64,000 nt of DNA from assembly GCA_001970955.1 (NCBI GenBank), contig MPUH01000156.1, positions 29,203-93,202 on the forward strand. The letters are read 5' to 3'. A model generated the notes under the pieces. The model ran no database searches. It was not told the origin of the DNA and saw nothing but the letters and a program-made list of their open reading frames with translations. Of the stretch, positions 54,201-63,136 are shown piece by piece. The stretch is from Stentor coeruleus. Taxonomy: Eukaryota > Ciliophora > Heterotrichea > Heterotrichida > Stentoridae. Position 1 is the first letter of the stretch; each line of letters starts with the position of its first letter. The position numbers and the translations under genes were made by a program.

Positions 54201-56035
54201 AAATAAAACTTGGATATTCTCTCAACATACTCAGGCATGTCCTTTACTTGCAGAGACTTACAAATCATATTCCCAGTCTCGTTGATATCTTTTTCATTTG
54301 GGTCAAATCTTGATAAATAAAGTGCTCTGTTCATTTTTGATGCATCAAGACGCCAATTTGATATTCCTATAAAAGAAGTTTTGATATTTTCATTTTCTAA
54401 AAGACTATGCAAAACTTTTAAAGGGTTATGTTTTGAAACTTCAGCAAGTCCAATTTCATCAAAAACTACAACAGAAAGTTGTTTTTCACTAAATTTTTTA
54501 CTAGCTTTATCAAAAACTTTTATAATACCTTCTGATGTACAAGTGTCTGATCCTTGGAAAAACACCATATAAAGATCAGGAAGAGTTTGGAAATAATCAT
54601 CATATGAAGCTTGGCCTTGAAGATTAGAAAATATAAGTTGGACTGATAAAGATTTGCTGCATCCTGGCTTTCCACATAAAAACACAGGGATTTTTACCAT
54701 TAAACAAGGTATTATAGCGTATATGTTTTCTCTTAATGCATCATTAACTGCGATTTCATCAGATATTCTAAATCTCGATATAATATTAAATTGTTCTCTT
54801 TTTATAATGTTTTTAATCGTATTAATATCTTTATTTATAAATCTACCAATAATATCTAAAATTGCATCTCTTTGATCAGTTGATGGTAATCTCAAATAAT
54901 AGCAATGAGTTAATGATAAAACTAAAGCTATCAATTCTTGATTATCATTCTTATTATATGGTTCAAAATTGTTTTCCTTTAAAAAATTTAATGACATTTT
55001 TTTCATTTTCTGCAATTTTCTTACTTTTATCGACTGATTGAACCAATTATATAATTTTGTAAATCGGATTACATCTCTAAGACTAACACTACTAACATCT
55101 TCAGAATTAGAATAATATTCATGAAGAGAGCATATAAGTTTTGAGTATTTTGAAGCAATCTGATTATTGATCATATTGTTTAAGATTAATACAGTATATT
55201 TATGTAATTCAGAATTCTTCAGTGAACCAAAGTCAGATACAAATTCTAATATTTTATAAGGAAGTGGTTTAACAATATGCATCAAACCAGATGATACTTG
55301 CCTATATTTCAATCCTTTTTGAAGACCCAAATCTTCTCTCATTTCAAATTTCGTTGACTTCAATCTATATGGATTACAAGCTGCAAGGAAATAAACATTA
55401 CTAGGTATTTCTTTTCCTTCAAATTTCCTATCTACCATAAGATTAGAAATTACTCCAATGCAATCAGATGTATTAAATTCATCAAAAAATACCCAAAATC
55501 TTTTATCTGGTGTTTTTCTACCTTCTTCTATATATTTGAATGTTATTTCTTTTATGTTTTCATAAGTTGTCCCAGAGTGGACATTCACAAGTTCAAGATG
55601 CTCATCAAGTATTTTAGTAACCATAAATCTTATTAATGAAGTTTTACCACATCCAGTCTCACCCATTATAATAACAGGAATTCCAGAAAATGCTTTGACT
55701 ATAATCAAACACATTTTAACGAAATTATCAGGACTTATTGAATAATTTTCTACTTGATTTTTTGGGGTTAAAGGCTTATCTAAAAAGGATAAAAGTTCTT
55801 TTATTAATTTTTGGCTATCAAAACTTAAGTAGTCTTCAAAATTGTATTTATTAGCTTTATCAATAGCTCTAATCTTATTCTCTATTGTTTTCTGTGTAGC
55901 ATAAAGGTCCTTTATTGGTGCAGGAACATGCTCTGGCTTTAGATATATTAATAATTGCATACCATTAGGGGAAAATAAAACCGCAAAATGGTTAGAATCT
56001 TCCCATCTTATGGAAATTTTAAAATCATTTTCCAT
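48257..56035 (-). CDS. RNF213-like giant AAA+ protein, C-terminal part (AAA modules, RZ zinc finger, no RING)
   Basis: 2592 codons from ATG at 56035 to TAA at 48257. Near residue 125 is GETGCGKT (Walker A) with FWVFFDEFN (Walker B, D185-E186). Near 450 is a second nucleotide site, GKPGCSKSL, with VVVFDEIGLAEVSKHNPL. These match the two ATP-binding AAA modules of RNF213/mysterin. Near residues 1905-1940 is KCSCGFMYII...CGGPVLVGKCQNCKLDIGG, an RZ-type zinc finger as in RNF213 and ZNFX1. No C3HC4 RING is visible between the AAA core and RZ. Removing one 41-bp repeat copy at 56040-56121 puts this frame in line with the upstream part, so it is not a full gene by itself. Confidence 0.9.
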   Translation of the reverse strand: MENDFKISIRWEDSNHFAVLFSPNGMQLLIYLKPEHVPAPIKDLYATQKTIENKIRAIDKANKYNFEDYLSFDSQKLIKELLSFLDKPLTPKNQVENYSISPDNFVKMCLIIVKAFSGIPVIIMGETGCGKTSLIRFMVTKILDEHLELVNVHSGTTYENIKEITFKYIEEGRKTPDKRFWVFFDEFNTSDCIGVISNLMVDRKFEGKEIPSNVYFLAACNPYRLKSTKFEMREDLGLQKGLKYRQVSSGLMHIVKPLPYKILEFVSDFGSLKNSELHKYTVLILNNMINNQIASKYSKLICSLHEYYSNSEDVSSVSLRDVIRFTKLYNWFNQSIKVRKLQKMKKMSLNFLKENNFEPYNKNDNQELIALVLSLTHCYYLRLPSTDQRDAILDIIGRFINKDINTIKNIIKREQFNIISRFRISDEIAVNDALRENIYAIIPCLMVKIPVFLCGKPGCSKSLSVQLIFSNLQGQASYDDYFQTLPDLYMVFFQGSDTCTSEGIIKVFDKASKKFSEKQLSVVVFDEIGLAEVSKHNPLKVLHSLLENENIKTSFIGISNWRLDASKMNRALYLSRFDPNEKDINETGNMICKSLQVKDMPEYVERISKFYFTVKNSLKDTVFRDFYGLRDFYSVVKMTHEKLKYDKNQDQNYISIIIYALLRNFGGLTDIKEILNQLMKKYLAPFEIQLYNTLYFIKDNLSEKSSRYLMIIAKKELIPVIIRYLIKEYISEYEMITGSNFEAAYEEKNCFNILSNVVKYMEKGLFVLFHNADAIYSSLYDLFNQNFTKFKDRRYCRVGLGSHLNPRCLVNENFKAIVFVEDSKEKLQFFDPPFLNRFEKHHITVDTLITKKHKNIAKIVEDWLNKLMTVNLKIISTPKKVLIPIYNRDFLLHLAYINSKEIKDKDLNAEICIDYIIKSSTVELLILSDICSHEESTKASIKKKWQNFHIGFESQLDNIMNTPKNKLVVITYDTINIEQNINEELKNKIYFQKVKHFKIEQEFKMDLDIFNKSDKSLYLLEINYEYDDKIWEDIFWIIDGFKMRDPNKALKPIIIIVRLMRYSEKILPGVLPTGWDIVMYDDLLKRRFEYNDRFVNKTDCEILKLLFTKEKIEENYEALLIESFKELNFDRYSDKETDAYIKNSIEVITGDDVRRNFLTCKIFSIIEKSYEMKIWINKLFFSTTHNEKLLTAHDIIENYVKSIFVKEQASLLNWIERKNTMESFTNIKDGMYEYWINIFNKLTFAPVKNNSMPIKRIKNLKTPFILDAFNKLDELFKAAILNNQEYDLIYILSMQGLSKTILSNQNRLINANNTANIEKCIILDIAKILLSKDSINIFLSKFAKFFLSLNNAGNELSSQLACLLENKAFFKNLCNIFMIGINLGAINKNDIKINQEEKICGIIYKICISMAPFPDNIKKLGGPDKYYDNLKKISNSIYSLNNFEHAKNDSALIIDFWMTIYELKLDLSDINTFVKHIENDNIASDNFIRRFLNKLITIKTQEINNIKSKYCSWIIQKSPNFIDIIINEINTSELWKCSGIIFKELMIKLEIVNTLEIHNMIPDEYFTSNPYANKIDIGIQNNLNSFFSVLLSDFIGHDLKQFIMSLTETNFNQIKEELLILKNKRPLTQLIYQTFLRILIEDFTYNANQPNQSFKNNFIQNLLATINEDLVYRVHFLKCLKTKKYINDKEALKNQIESFFEIKNESFKLEVNPMVIKSRVYYEKYLKLELYSHESGDFDINQCLPSDDPYDILGFLLYFLNNAYFNHRFNKSNENIKRWVDLYEQQINQRVGFETTQLIKSFINNFPKGSPFYLDKDDEISLVLQKMNYCFILCIIFSLKNNFDPLVSIFFNHQTRALDPDLLKNSFCVGTEMNSLYHHLKYYKENFESLKSATFMARYSKGGFNKCSCGFMYIIQNCGGPVLVGKCQNCKLDIGGTGHKWIERPGHENLSNEEAMAYIDNSISKTFEFPGLKLTTLTCDTSIRNMKKCDSFNILRLIVSVIISSSSIIFTDKMHAYQTNLKNNLRNFTNEQCLKLPDELNFYYSQLKPDPIWLMSILSELPDLMIENSQKIPINKDIRNAFEANFERMITSKIKEDRITDYKKKSNSEISKIQKYIIEIEQVDPTFGPLFRMKMDPSENDMRAQLQSIENKQQYTILTYFLSNYENILSLKYLYPIIKLSNHMLKCYDQNYTRSEAHRITIKELITNDNKLKKYFSSFKEAIENIKFPVRYNCFENSEKIDYNEDSSLNWFFIELSQNEGKILAAILQTLAKTQNQFLSMILEEKDQKNDQFIQLSKKQDIIQISKNINELISEFTVINPNYGKGQFIIYNFKGMQDFIIECTCGVKIFNDLDLRFCTYKNEVFLNPEGDILSDFRKSIQQVPLTLENKKLIKRYLKNIVETNYEKVLENIKASLEQIMKKSKNQAGIDNQCIHVFANNINMTSIITLLNEANDLSNFMIVNLVEIYEIVEKMYFKFYKKEIPDKFKKPIRDVVGYKNIIETFYYELNDRPNILPSAKDAKNALMRLMSRNLLKIEDEEKSIGLEIINYSLWSELNCEKIGDAGLPFPQTLKFKNIYEIYIMFSKTIKELG

Positions 56036-59000
56036 TTGTTGTTTATAATCTTCAGATCTAATATTATTTTCTGCAGATAATGTTTATAATCTTCAGATCT
56101 AATATTATTTTCTGCAGATAATTGATTACTTTTAACAGTTTTTATGCATTTTAAAGTAAATTCTTTGGATGAGTCAAGCATTGATCTAAAAATCGTCGAT
56201 CTTAGATTTCTGAAAATTGCTTTTTGGCTTTCATGAAGGTACGCAAGATACTCTTCAAATGTTTCTCTCATAGTATAAGGCCATTTCTGAAAATTATTTA
56301 TTAGGTAGCTCATGATTTTAATAAAAGATTGAACCGAATAAAAACTAGCATCATTTATATCTCCTAATTGTTCTTTAATAAGCTGAGTACATTCATTTTC
56401 ATCAGGTTTATCAATAATAAATTTATTAATGTTTCCATTTTTAAAACTTTTTAGATATCCGCAAACTAAATTTGTGTCTGGGCATATTTTGAGATTACCC
56501 CAATTAAGACAATTTATTTCAATTGGTTGTATATATTTGGATATTAGTTCTGATTGAAATAAAGTATTTTGGAAGCAGTTGGCAAATTCCATATAAACTG
56601 TTGAGTTTAGGTCAAGACTATACACTTTCAAAGGAGTGTAGTATTGTTTAAAAAGTGTTATACTCATAAGAAATTCATTTAAAATATCCATATCATTAGT
56701 ATGACTTATTTGAATTGATAAAAAATCTGTATTTTCATCCAAATCGTCTAATATATTACTGAGCACTTCATGATTTAGAATCCCTGATATATTAATTTCA
56801 ACTAGTTTTTTACAATTACTAGCCTTAGTTTTAATGTAAGTGCTTTTCCCAAGACCTGGAAGTGCAGAAGTTATTAAAAAAAGTTTTTGGCAACAATCTT
56901 GGAAATATTTTTTAACTTTATCATCATTGCATAGTTTCTCGTCTTCAAGATATTCAATCTCAGTTTTCATGCTTATAATGTTATCATAAATTATCGATTT
57001 TTGCTCTTTAGAAATTAATGCAACTTTATTTGGAAGCCCAGTTGCAAAAGGATGGCTAAAATAATTGTTAAATTCTGTTTGGTTTTCTAATGATAGATTT
57101 TCACTGTTTATAATAATAAATAAATTTTCTTCTTTGGAATATAATATATGGCATATAAAAGAAAATAATTCAAACCATTTAGTTGATTCATGGCAAAAAA
57201 ACACTTGATTAGCATTTAGTTTCTTTTTAGAATATTTAATTGTTACACTCACTATTCCTTTTAAAATATCATTCGTTTTTACAATTATGAACTTTGTGAA
57301 ATTTGAAAATATCATTAAATCATCTTTAAAATATATATCTTGAGATGAAATAAAAGGTATTTTTTTGCAAACTTCACCCAATTTAGAATAATCACCACTT
57401 TGTTTATTTTCAACATCTTCAGAAATATAAATTGGGTAATTTCTTCTATTCATAAAATTAAAAAAATTAAATTTTCCTTTAGTGCTTTTGGATTTAATAA
57501 TTTGAATAAAATTAGGTAATTGTTGTGGGTTGAGATAAGTCAGCATATGATATTTTTTATAAGTGTTTTCTATGTTTTTAATTTGGTTATCGAATTCAAT
57601 TTTTAAATTTTCAGAATAGGCTTTCAAGTCATTATAATTATCTGGGAAGTAAAAAATTAATGGTTGGTTAATATTTCGTTTACCAAATGAGATCAAGCTA
57701 TTTAAGAGTTTGTATATCTGTAAAATGGTTTCTGAAAACTCGACAAACTGATAAATTTTATCATTAAACTCATTATCTTCATCACTTGACGCCTGCAAAT
57801 TGCTATAAAATAATGCCCGATCTTTAATTTCTATAAGTTCTTCATATTTGTAATCCTCCTCATTTTTTTCATCTTTCAACTGAATGCTTAGTTTATTATT
57901 TAAAAAATTTATTTCAATACAAGACTTTGTAGCCAGACTGATTATTTCATCTTTTTTAACCTCCTCATTAAAAAACATCTCATTTTGCAATTTCCTTATA
58001 GTTTCCTCTTTTCCTGTTGCAACTCTAAGATGATCCAACAAAATATAATTTTCCTGCCTTGAAAACATTTCAATACTTTCAGCAAAAGTATCTTTATTTA
58101 TAACTTTTCTTTGAAATTCCCAGATATATTTGCAAACATTTAAATCATTAATAGCTTCTTGATTATTGGTTTTACTTTTAAGAGCTTCATGTAAATCATT
58201 GAAATCTCCAGCTTGAAGCTCTTTGAGAAAATCACAAAGAGAAATGCTTTTATTAAATTCTTCAATAATAACCAAAGCTCTATCAAGATCTTCACTTGAT
58301 AATTTTACTATCAAATGTTTTTTTATCTCAGAAAATGCATTGTTATAATCAAACAAAGTTACTTCTGGGACTTTGCTGAGAATATTGAAAAAAATCTTTG
58401 AGGCATTTTTGAGTTCTTTATTATCATAATCAAAACATAAGTAAAATGTTTCAGCTGATTTTGCAAGTCGTTTTAATAATTGTTCTTCACTGGTATAAAT
58501 AATATAATCTTTAAACATTTTAGACACTTGCTGATTTAATGGGATATCAGATTTCTCGATAATCTCAATAAATTCTAGACCTTTTCCAAATGTAATTTCT
58601 TCAAATTTTTTTATTGTGATGCTTTTGTATTGATTAAAAATATCCTTTAAGAAACTATTGAGCGATTTATAACTAGCTTCTAGGTCACAGAAAATATTAA
58701 TGCAAGTAATTATAGTTCCAGGTTTGTATCTTGTAACATAATTTTCACTAAAAAGTTTTAAATTGCTGACTCGATGTATCATTAAACAAACTTGCTTCAT
58801 TTTATCTAAATCTGCAGAAAAATTTAATTCACTAAGTAGCATTTTAGAAAAATTAGTTGAGACATCTATAATATGTATAACATTATTGTAATCTGTAGCA
58901 TTTTTGCAGTATTTCATAGTAAAATATTTTGTAAATTCCAGATATTTTTCATAATTTTTGATAAAATTTTTATATTGAATTATCTTGTTTTTATAATTGT

Positions 59001-61938
59001 CTTTTTCTTGTTGCGTATCGCATGAGTAATCAACAAATTCATTAAAATATTTTGTTTTTTCATCATCGAATTTGAATATACACTCTAAATTCTCTACAAT
59101 TATTTTTTTGTTGCATAGATCAACCCTCAGACCTTTGATATGATTTTTTAAATTCTGCATGTAATTATAATTATATAGAAATGATGATTTTTTTATAAGT
59201 TGGTACCATAAAGAATTTGGATCAATTTTCTTGATAACATGCTCGATTATTAATTCATATGTAGGCTCCAGAAAATTTTCAAAAGTATTATTTATCGCTT
59301 TGATTTTTACATCAGAATCATCAAGTTTTGAAAGAATAACAAGATTTTCTACTATATTTCTATTGTTATTATAATTAAAGACCCTGCACAGATAATTCAT
59401 ATTATTTTGACTGAAACTTAATTTTATTGCAATTGTAAAGTATTTTTTTAATAAATATATCGAAACGCTCTCTTGAAATCCATTCATTATATTCATATTC
59501 TCTAAATCTTCTTTATCTGTTAGTTTGATAAAATAATTAACAATTTTAATATCTAAACCCGCATCAAAAAATAGTCTCAAAAGTGTTTCGCTTGCTGAAA
59601 TTCTTATATTTTCACGAAAGTTATTCAAAGACTCATCATCAGTAAAAATCTCCATAGTAAAAAATTTTTTTATAATAAAAATACACAATTCTTCACGATC
59701 TGATCTAGGTGAAACTTCAGAAATCCACTTTATTAATTTATAAAATTGATTAGAATTCACTTCTAAGAAAAGTAAACTAAGTAATTCTTTAAGGTCTTGT
59801 TGTTCGATATTAAATGATTTTGATATTAATTCTTTTGCATCTTCATCCAATATCGCTATATGATTTTCCTTTAAATATTTTATTGATTTCAAAGATTTTG
59901 GAATCTTTAATGGAGTTGTGAAAAAAGTCCATTCTCTACTGTTAGAATTTATTAGCTCGAGTACTAATATTAAGATTTTGGAAAAAACATTTTTGCAAAG
60001 AAATTGTTCTTGAACTACCTCGTTTTCATTTTCAATCAGATTATAAAGTATTTTTCCATTTGCCAATGAAATTTTATTATATTTTTGCATATATGAACTT
60101 ATCGATTTCTTAATAAAATTCTTTTGATCTGTTATCAATTGTTTCTTATGAATCATGAGCATGAATCTGAAAAAATTATCAAAGTTAAAGTTATCTGCCA
60201 TAGCTTTAATATATGGTATTAAGGGTATATTATTAAGCCCTTTGAAGATTTCAATAAAAGCAGCGGCTTCAATAAATTTGAAATTCTTTGAATTGTTGTA
60301 CAAATTGCTAAAAAAACCTGAGCAGATTTTATATTTTCTATAATAATTCGGGATATTAAAAATTTCTAAATATTCTTCATTATTATCTTTCCGTTCTTCT
60401 AATAATTTGTCTATTATTTTTGTATTTAAAATTCCACTTACGAAAGATTGTTCATCTTCAGTATATTTGCTTAGAATTTTAAGTATATTAAGATACTCTT
60501 TAATACTTAATTTTGTGTTTTCAATATGCAAATTCAGTTGTATTACCATATCTTTTAAAATATCTTCTCCTCTAGATTTAATTTTTTTATATGATAATAT
60601 TAAATATTCTAGTTCATCTCCTATACTTTTGCCTAATAATATTAAAGTTTTAGCACATTTTATATTATCTTTTATAGCTAAATGCCTACAAGCCATTGTC
60701 AAAACTAAAAAATACGTTTTGTTTAATACAATTTTTCTTTCTCTGAATAAAATTAAAAGTTTATTTATTATAGCAAGTCGAATTTCAATACAACAAGGTT
60801 TTATAATATTTTTAAAAAGAGTAGCTTTTCCTGTTTCTGAAAACTCCTCAAATATTTTTTTTATTATTAAATCAGTTAAATTTGAATTTATGATTATTCT
60901 CTGGTATTGTCCATCAATGCTTGCAAGTTGTTTAAAATTTTCAATAATTTGATCATTTTGAGTTTGGTCAACAAAGTTCTTTTTAATAAAATTTTGTAGC
61001 TGATCATCTGAGCATTTCAAGTCTTTTTGGTTTTTGAAAAAGTTAATTTTGAAATCGTTTGAGAAAAAATCTAAATAATTTAAGAGGATTTCTGGATCTA
61101 AATTTTCTGAATCAATACAAAAATAGTAAATTTGTTCGAATCTGCCAATATCGAATTTTTCTAATTTTTTTAAAGATTCCATGATAATTTCATACTTAAG
61201 TGAATTATCTTTTAAGATTTTGATGATATCATATAAATTTTTCATTGGTCCATCTCTCATATAAATCAAGCATTGGTTTACAAGTAGTGTTTTATAGATT
61301 TTATTATTATTATGTATTTTTTTGAAATCAGGATCTATGTTATTTTCCATATCGGCTACAATACAAAAGAAGTCATTACGCTTAATTGTAATGCTGTTTA
61401 TATTAAAATTAATAGTATGAAAAATTTTCTCATAAAGTTTCGTTTTAATTTTTTTATTTTTTATTGTTTGTAGGTTAACAAATATATTTGTTATTTGATT
61501 ATTTCGTATCTTTTCGCAGATAAAATTAAAAATTAGACATAAAAATTCATTGTTTCCATACATGAAATTCGAAGCAGATTCTGAGCTTTCAATTGTCAAA
61601 AATAAATCTGAAAGCTCTGCTATTTCATAAGTATTAGCATTAAGGTATTCTTTAAAAGCTTGTGACCATTCTTTTTGTAAGTCATCAAATTTTTTATTGA
61701 CCCTTTGTGATTTCTTGATTAAATATTTTATCAGATCATAAGACACTTCTAGGTTTTTATACTTTATTTTTGCATTGTTTTTAGAGTTTTTGATAAACAG
61801 AGAATAGAAATTTTCTTTGTCATTAATACAATTTGCTATTTTAAAATACTTAAAAAGTCTTTTCTTCATGAAATCAGGGTAATATCTTTTCTTTTGTTCC
61901 AAAAATGAATCTAAGACTTTTTTAATCTTTTCGAACAT
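56008..61938 (-). CDS. RNF213-like giant protein, middle part
   Basis: 1976 codons as printed, of which the last 24 (after RSEDYK) are out of true frame because of the 41-bp repeat. Mostly helical, Lys/Asn/Ile-rich, as in the alpha-helical stalk of RNF213. Near residue 1693 is ALPGLGKST, a Walker A-like loop in the position of the degenerate AAA2 module that precedes the two active AAA modules. The first Met (61938) follows a TAG and one Pro codon in the same frame as the N-terminal part, so it is uncertain whether translation starts here or the TAG is an error or readthrough. Confidence 0.85.
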   Translation of the reverse strand: MFEKIKKVLDSFLEQKKRYYPDFMKKRLFKYFKIANCINDKENFYSLFIKNSKNNAKIKYKNLEVSYDLIKYLIKKSQRVNKKFDDLQKEWSQAFKEYLNANTYEIAELSDLFLTIESSESASNFMYGNNEFLCLIFNFICEKIRNNQITNIFVNLQTIKNKKIKTKLYEKIFHTINFNINSITIKRNDFFCIVADMENNIDPDFKKIHNNNKIYKTLLVNQCLIYMRDGPMKNLYDIIKILKDNSLKYEIIMESLKKLEKFDIGRFEQIYYFCIDSENLDPEILLNYLDFFSNDFKINFFKNQKDLKCSDDQLQNFIKKNFVDQTQNDQIIENFKQLASIDGQYQRIIINSNLTDLIIKKIFEEFSETGKATLFKNIIKPCCIEIRLAIINKLLILFRERKIVLNKTYFLVLTMACRHLAIKDNIKCAKTLILLGKSIGDELEYLILSYKKIKSRGEDILKDMVIQLNLHIENTKLSIKEYLNILKILSKYTEDEQSFVSGILNTKIIDKLLEERKDNNEEYLEIFNIPNYYRKYKICSGFFSNLYNNSKNFKFIEAAAFIEIFKGLNNIPLIPYIKAMADNFNFDNFFRFMLMIHKKQLITDQKNFIKKSISSYMQKYNKISLANGKILYNLIENENEVVQEQFLCKNVFSKILILVLELINSNSREWTFFTTPLKIPKSLKSIKYLKENHIAILDEDAKELISKSFNIEQQDLKELLSLLFLEVNSNQFYKLIKWISEVSPRSDREELCIFIIKKFFTMEIFTDDESLNNFRENIRISASETLLRLFFDAGLDIKIVNYFIKLTDKEDLENMNIMNGFQESVSIYLLKKYFTIAIKLSFSQNNMNYLCRVFNYNNNRNIVENLVILSKLDDSDVKIKAINNTFENFLEPTYELIIEHVIKKIDPNSLWYQLIKKSSFLYNYNYMQNLKNHIKGLRVDLCNKKIIVENLECIFKFDDEKTKYFNEFVDYSCDTQQEKDNYKNKIIQYKNFIKNYEKYLEFTKYFTMKYCKNATDYNNVIHIIDVSTNFSKMLLSELNFSADLDKMKQVCLMIHRVSNLKLFSENYVTRYKPGTIITCINIFCDLEASYKSLNSFLKDIFNQYKSITIKKFEEITFGKGLEFIEIIEKSDIPLNQQVSKMFKDYIIYTSEEQLLKRLAKSAETFYLCFDYDNKELKNASKIFFNILSKVPEVTLFDYNNAFSEIKKHLIVKLSSEDLDRALVIIEEFNKSISLCDFLKELQAGDFNDLHEALKSKTNNQEAINDLNVCKYIWEFQRKVINKDTFAESIEMFSRQENYILLDHLRVATGKEETIRKLQNEMFFNEEVKKDEIISLATKSCIEINFLNNKLSIQLKDEKNEEDYKYEELIEIKDRALFYSNLQASSDEDNEFNDKIYQFVEFSETILQIYKLLNSLISFGKRNINQPLIFYFPDNYNDLKAYSENLKIEFDNQIKNIENTYKKYHMLTYLNPQQLPNFIQIIKSKSTKGKFNFFNFMNRRNYPIYISEDVENKQSGDYSKLGEVCKKIPFISSQDIYFKDDLMIFSNFTKFIIVKTNDILKGIVSVTIKYSKKKLNANQVFFCHESTKWFELFSFICHILYSKEENLFIIINSENLSLENQTEFNNYFSHPFATGLPNKVALISKEQKSIIYDNIISMKTEIEYLEDEKLCNDDKVKKYFQDCCQKLFLITSALPGLGKSTYIKTKASNCKKLVEINISGILNHEVLSNILDDLDENTDFLSIQISHTNDMDILNEFLMSITLFKQYYTPLKVYSLDLNSTVYMEFANCFQNTLFQSELISKYIQPIEINCLNWGNLKICPDTNLVCGYLKSFKNGNINKFIIDKPDENECTQLIKEQLGDINDASFYSVQSFIKIMSYLINNFQKWPYTMRETFEEYLAYLHESQKAIFRNLRSTIFRSMLDSSKEFTLKCIKTVKSNQLSAENNIRSEDYKHYLQKIILDLKIINNKWKMILKFP
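56040..56121. repeat. 41-bp tandem duplication that breaks the RNF213-like frame
   Basis: tgtttataatcttcagatct... occupies 56040-56080 and again 56081-56121. 41 is not a multiple of three. With a single copy the minus strand reads IRSEDYKQQMENDFKIS without a break, joining the two large frames. Confidence 0.93.
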
Positions 61939-61941
61939 AGG

Positions 61942-63136
61942 CTAAACAAAAAATAAGTTTATAATATTATCAGAAGCATTTCTGATTTTACTTAAGACAA
62001 TGTTTGGATTCACGATTTCAATTATGCATTCAATATTTGGAATATTTTCTATTGGCATATACTCATTACAAGACTGTAAAAATCGAAATACATCTTTATC
62101 TCTAATATTTTTTATTAATAAAATAAAGAATGGTTGGCATATACTCATTACAAGACTGTAAAAATCGAAATACATCTTTATCTCTAATATTTTTTATTAA
62201 TAAAATAAAGAATGGTTGGCATAAAGGATTAAAAACTAAAGGCAAAATTTCTGATGTTTCATTTCTTGAAAGAGTTACGTTATTTTTCTTACAAATTTCA
62301 AAAAAGTATTCAATAGAATTTATTTTCACTTTTTCATCAGTAATTGTTGATAAAAGCTTTATTTTTCCATTTAAACTTTCAGTTTTTAAGCAGTATGTGG
62401 TATAAGCTAAGATAAACTCATATTTAAGTTTTTGCATGACTGAAATATCACTGATTTTTTGTAAGTTTTTTGAAAGATCCGTCAAAATTTTTTCTGCTAT
62501 AGTAATTTCTGTATTCTGCATAAAGCTTTCTTGATCAAATTTTGCCCCAAATACTATAAAAGCAAAAAGGATTTTTTCATCTACTTTATTACTTTTATTA
62601 ATAAAATTTTGAATTAGATCAAATATTTCATAATTGTATTGGTCATAAACAAAAATTTCGGTAAATGTTTGATAAATGACTTTTAAAATATCAACTATTA
62701 AATTCAAATTCAAATATTTTTTTTCAATTATATCTATGATACCTTTGAGAATCATTTGAGGGTTTTCTGTAGGAAGTAAGCCAATTCTTCCAAAATCTCC
62801 TGATGAATTAATAAAATCTAGTATCAGTATAAAATTTTCATCATAAATCATTTGGTTGTCATCAGTACGATATATTTCACTGTTATTTGACTTTGAGATT
62901 ACAGAGACATAATATCTTAATGGAAATTTGTTTTCGTTAGATGTAAAAGTTGCTATGAAAAACTTGATTTCTATACCATTATTTATACGGGGTTTGACAA
63001 GTTTTAATTCCTGATTTAAAGGCATTAGTTTAAGTTTTAGGTCCAGGTTTTCTAAGTCCCTAGGTTTCAAAGCTACTATTATGAATTTTTTTTTACTTGG
63101 CTCTGAGTTTAGAGCGATTTCAGTCGGTTCTCCCAT
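61942..63136 (-). CDS. RNF213-like giant protein, N-terminal part (frame-disrupted by 82-bp duplication)
   Basis: ATG at 63136. The frame runs to the 82-bp tandem repeat, where it shifts. With one repeat copy removed it continues SCNEYMPIENIPNIECII and ends VSTOP at TAG 61942-61944, for about 370 residues. The first 120 residues look like a beta-sandwich (FFIATFTSNENKFPLRYYV...EIYRTDDN); RNF213 has a CBM20 glycogen-binding domain at its N-terminus, and this could be a diverged version, which is only a suggestion. The rest is helical. Joined with the other parts the product would be about 4.9 thousand residues, close to RNF213 (about 5.2 thousand). Confidence 0.75.
62052..62215. repeat. 82-bp tandem duplication that breaks the RNF213-like frame
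   Basis: ttggcatatactcattacaa begins at 62052 and again at 62134; each copy is 82 bp, not a multiple of three. The same peptide CQPFFILLIKNIRDKDVF is encoded by both copies in different frames, and removal of one restores the reading frame. Confidence 0.93.

Noticed and set aside
61942-61995. Intron removing the TAG (50-nt gtaaaatcag...tttag)
   Set aside because: Splicing it shifts the frame into an early stop, and the length does not fit the 15-nt class.
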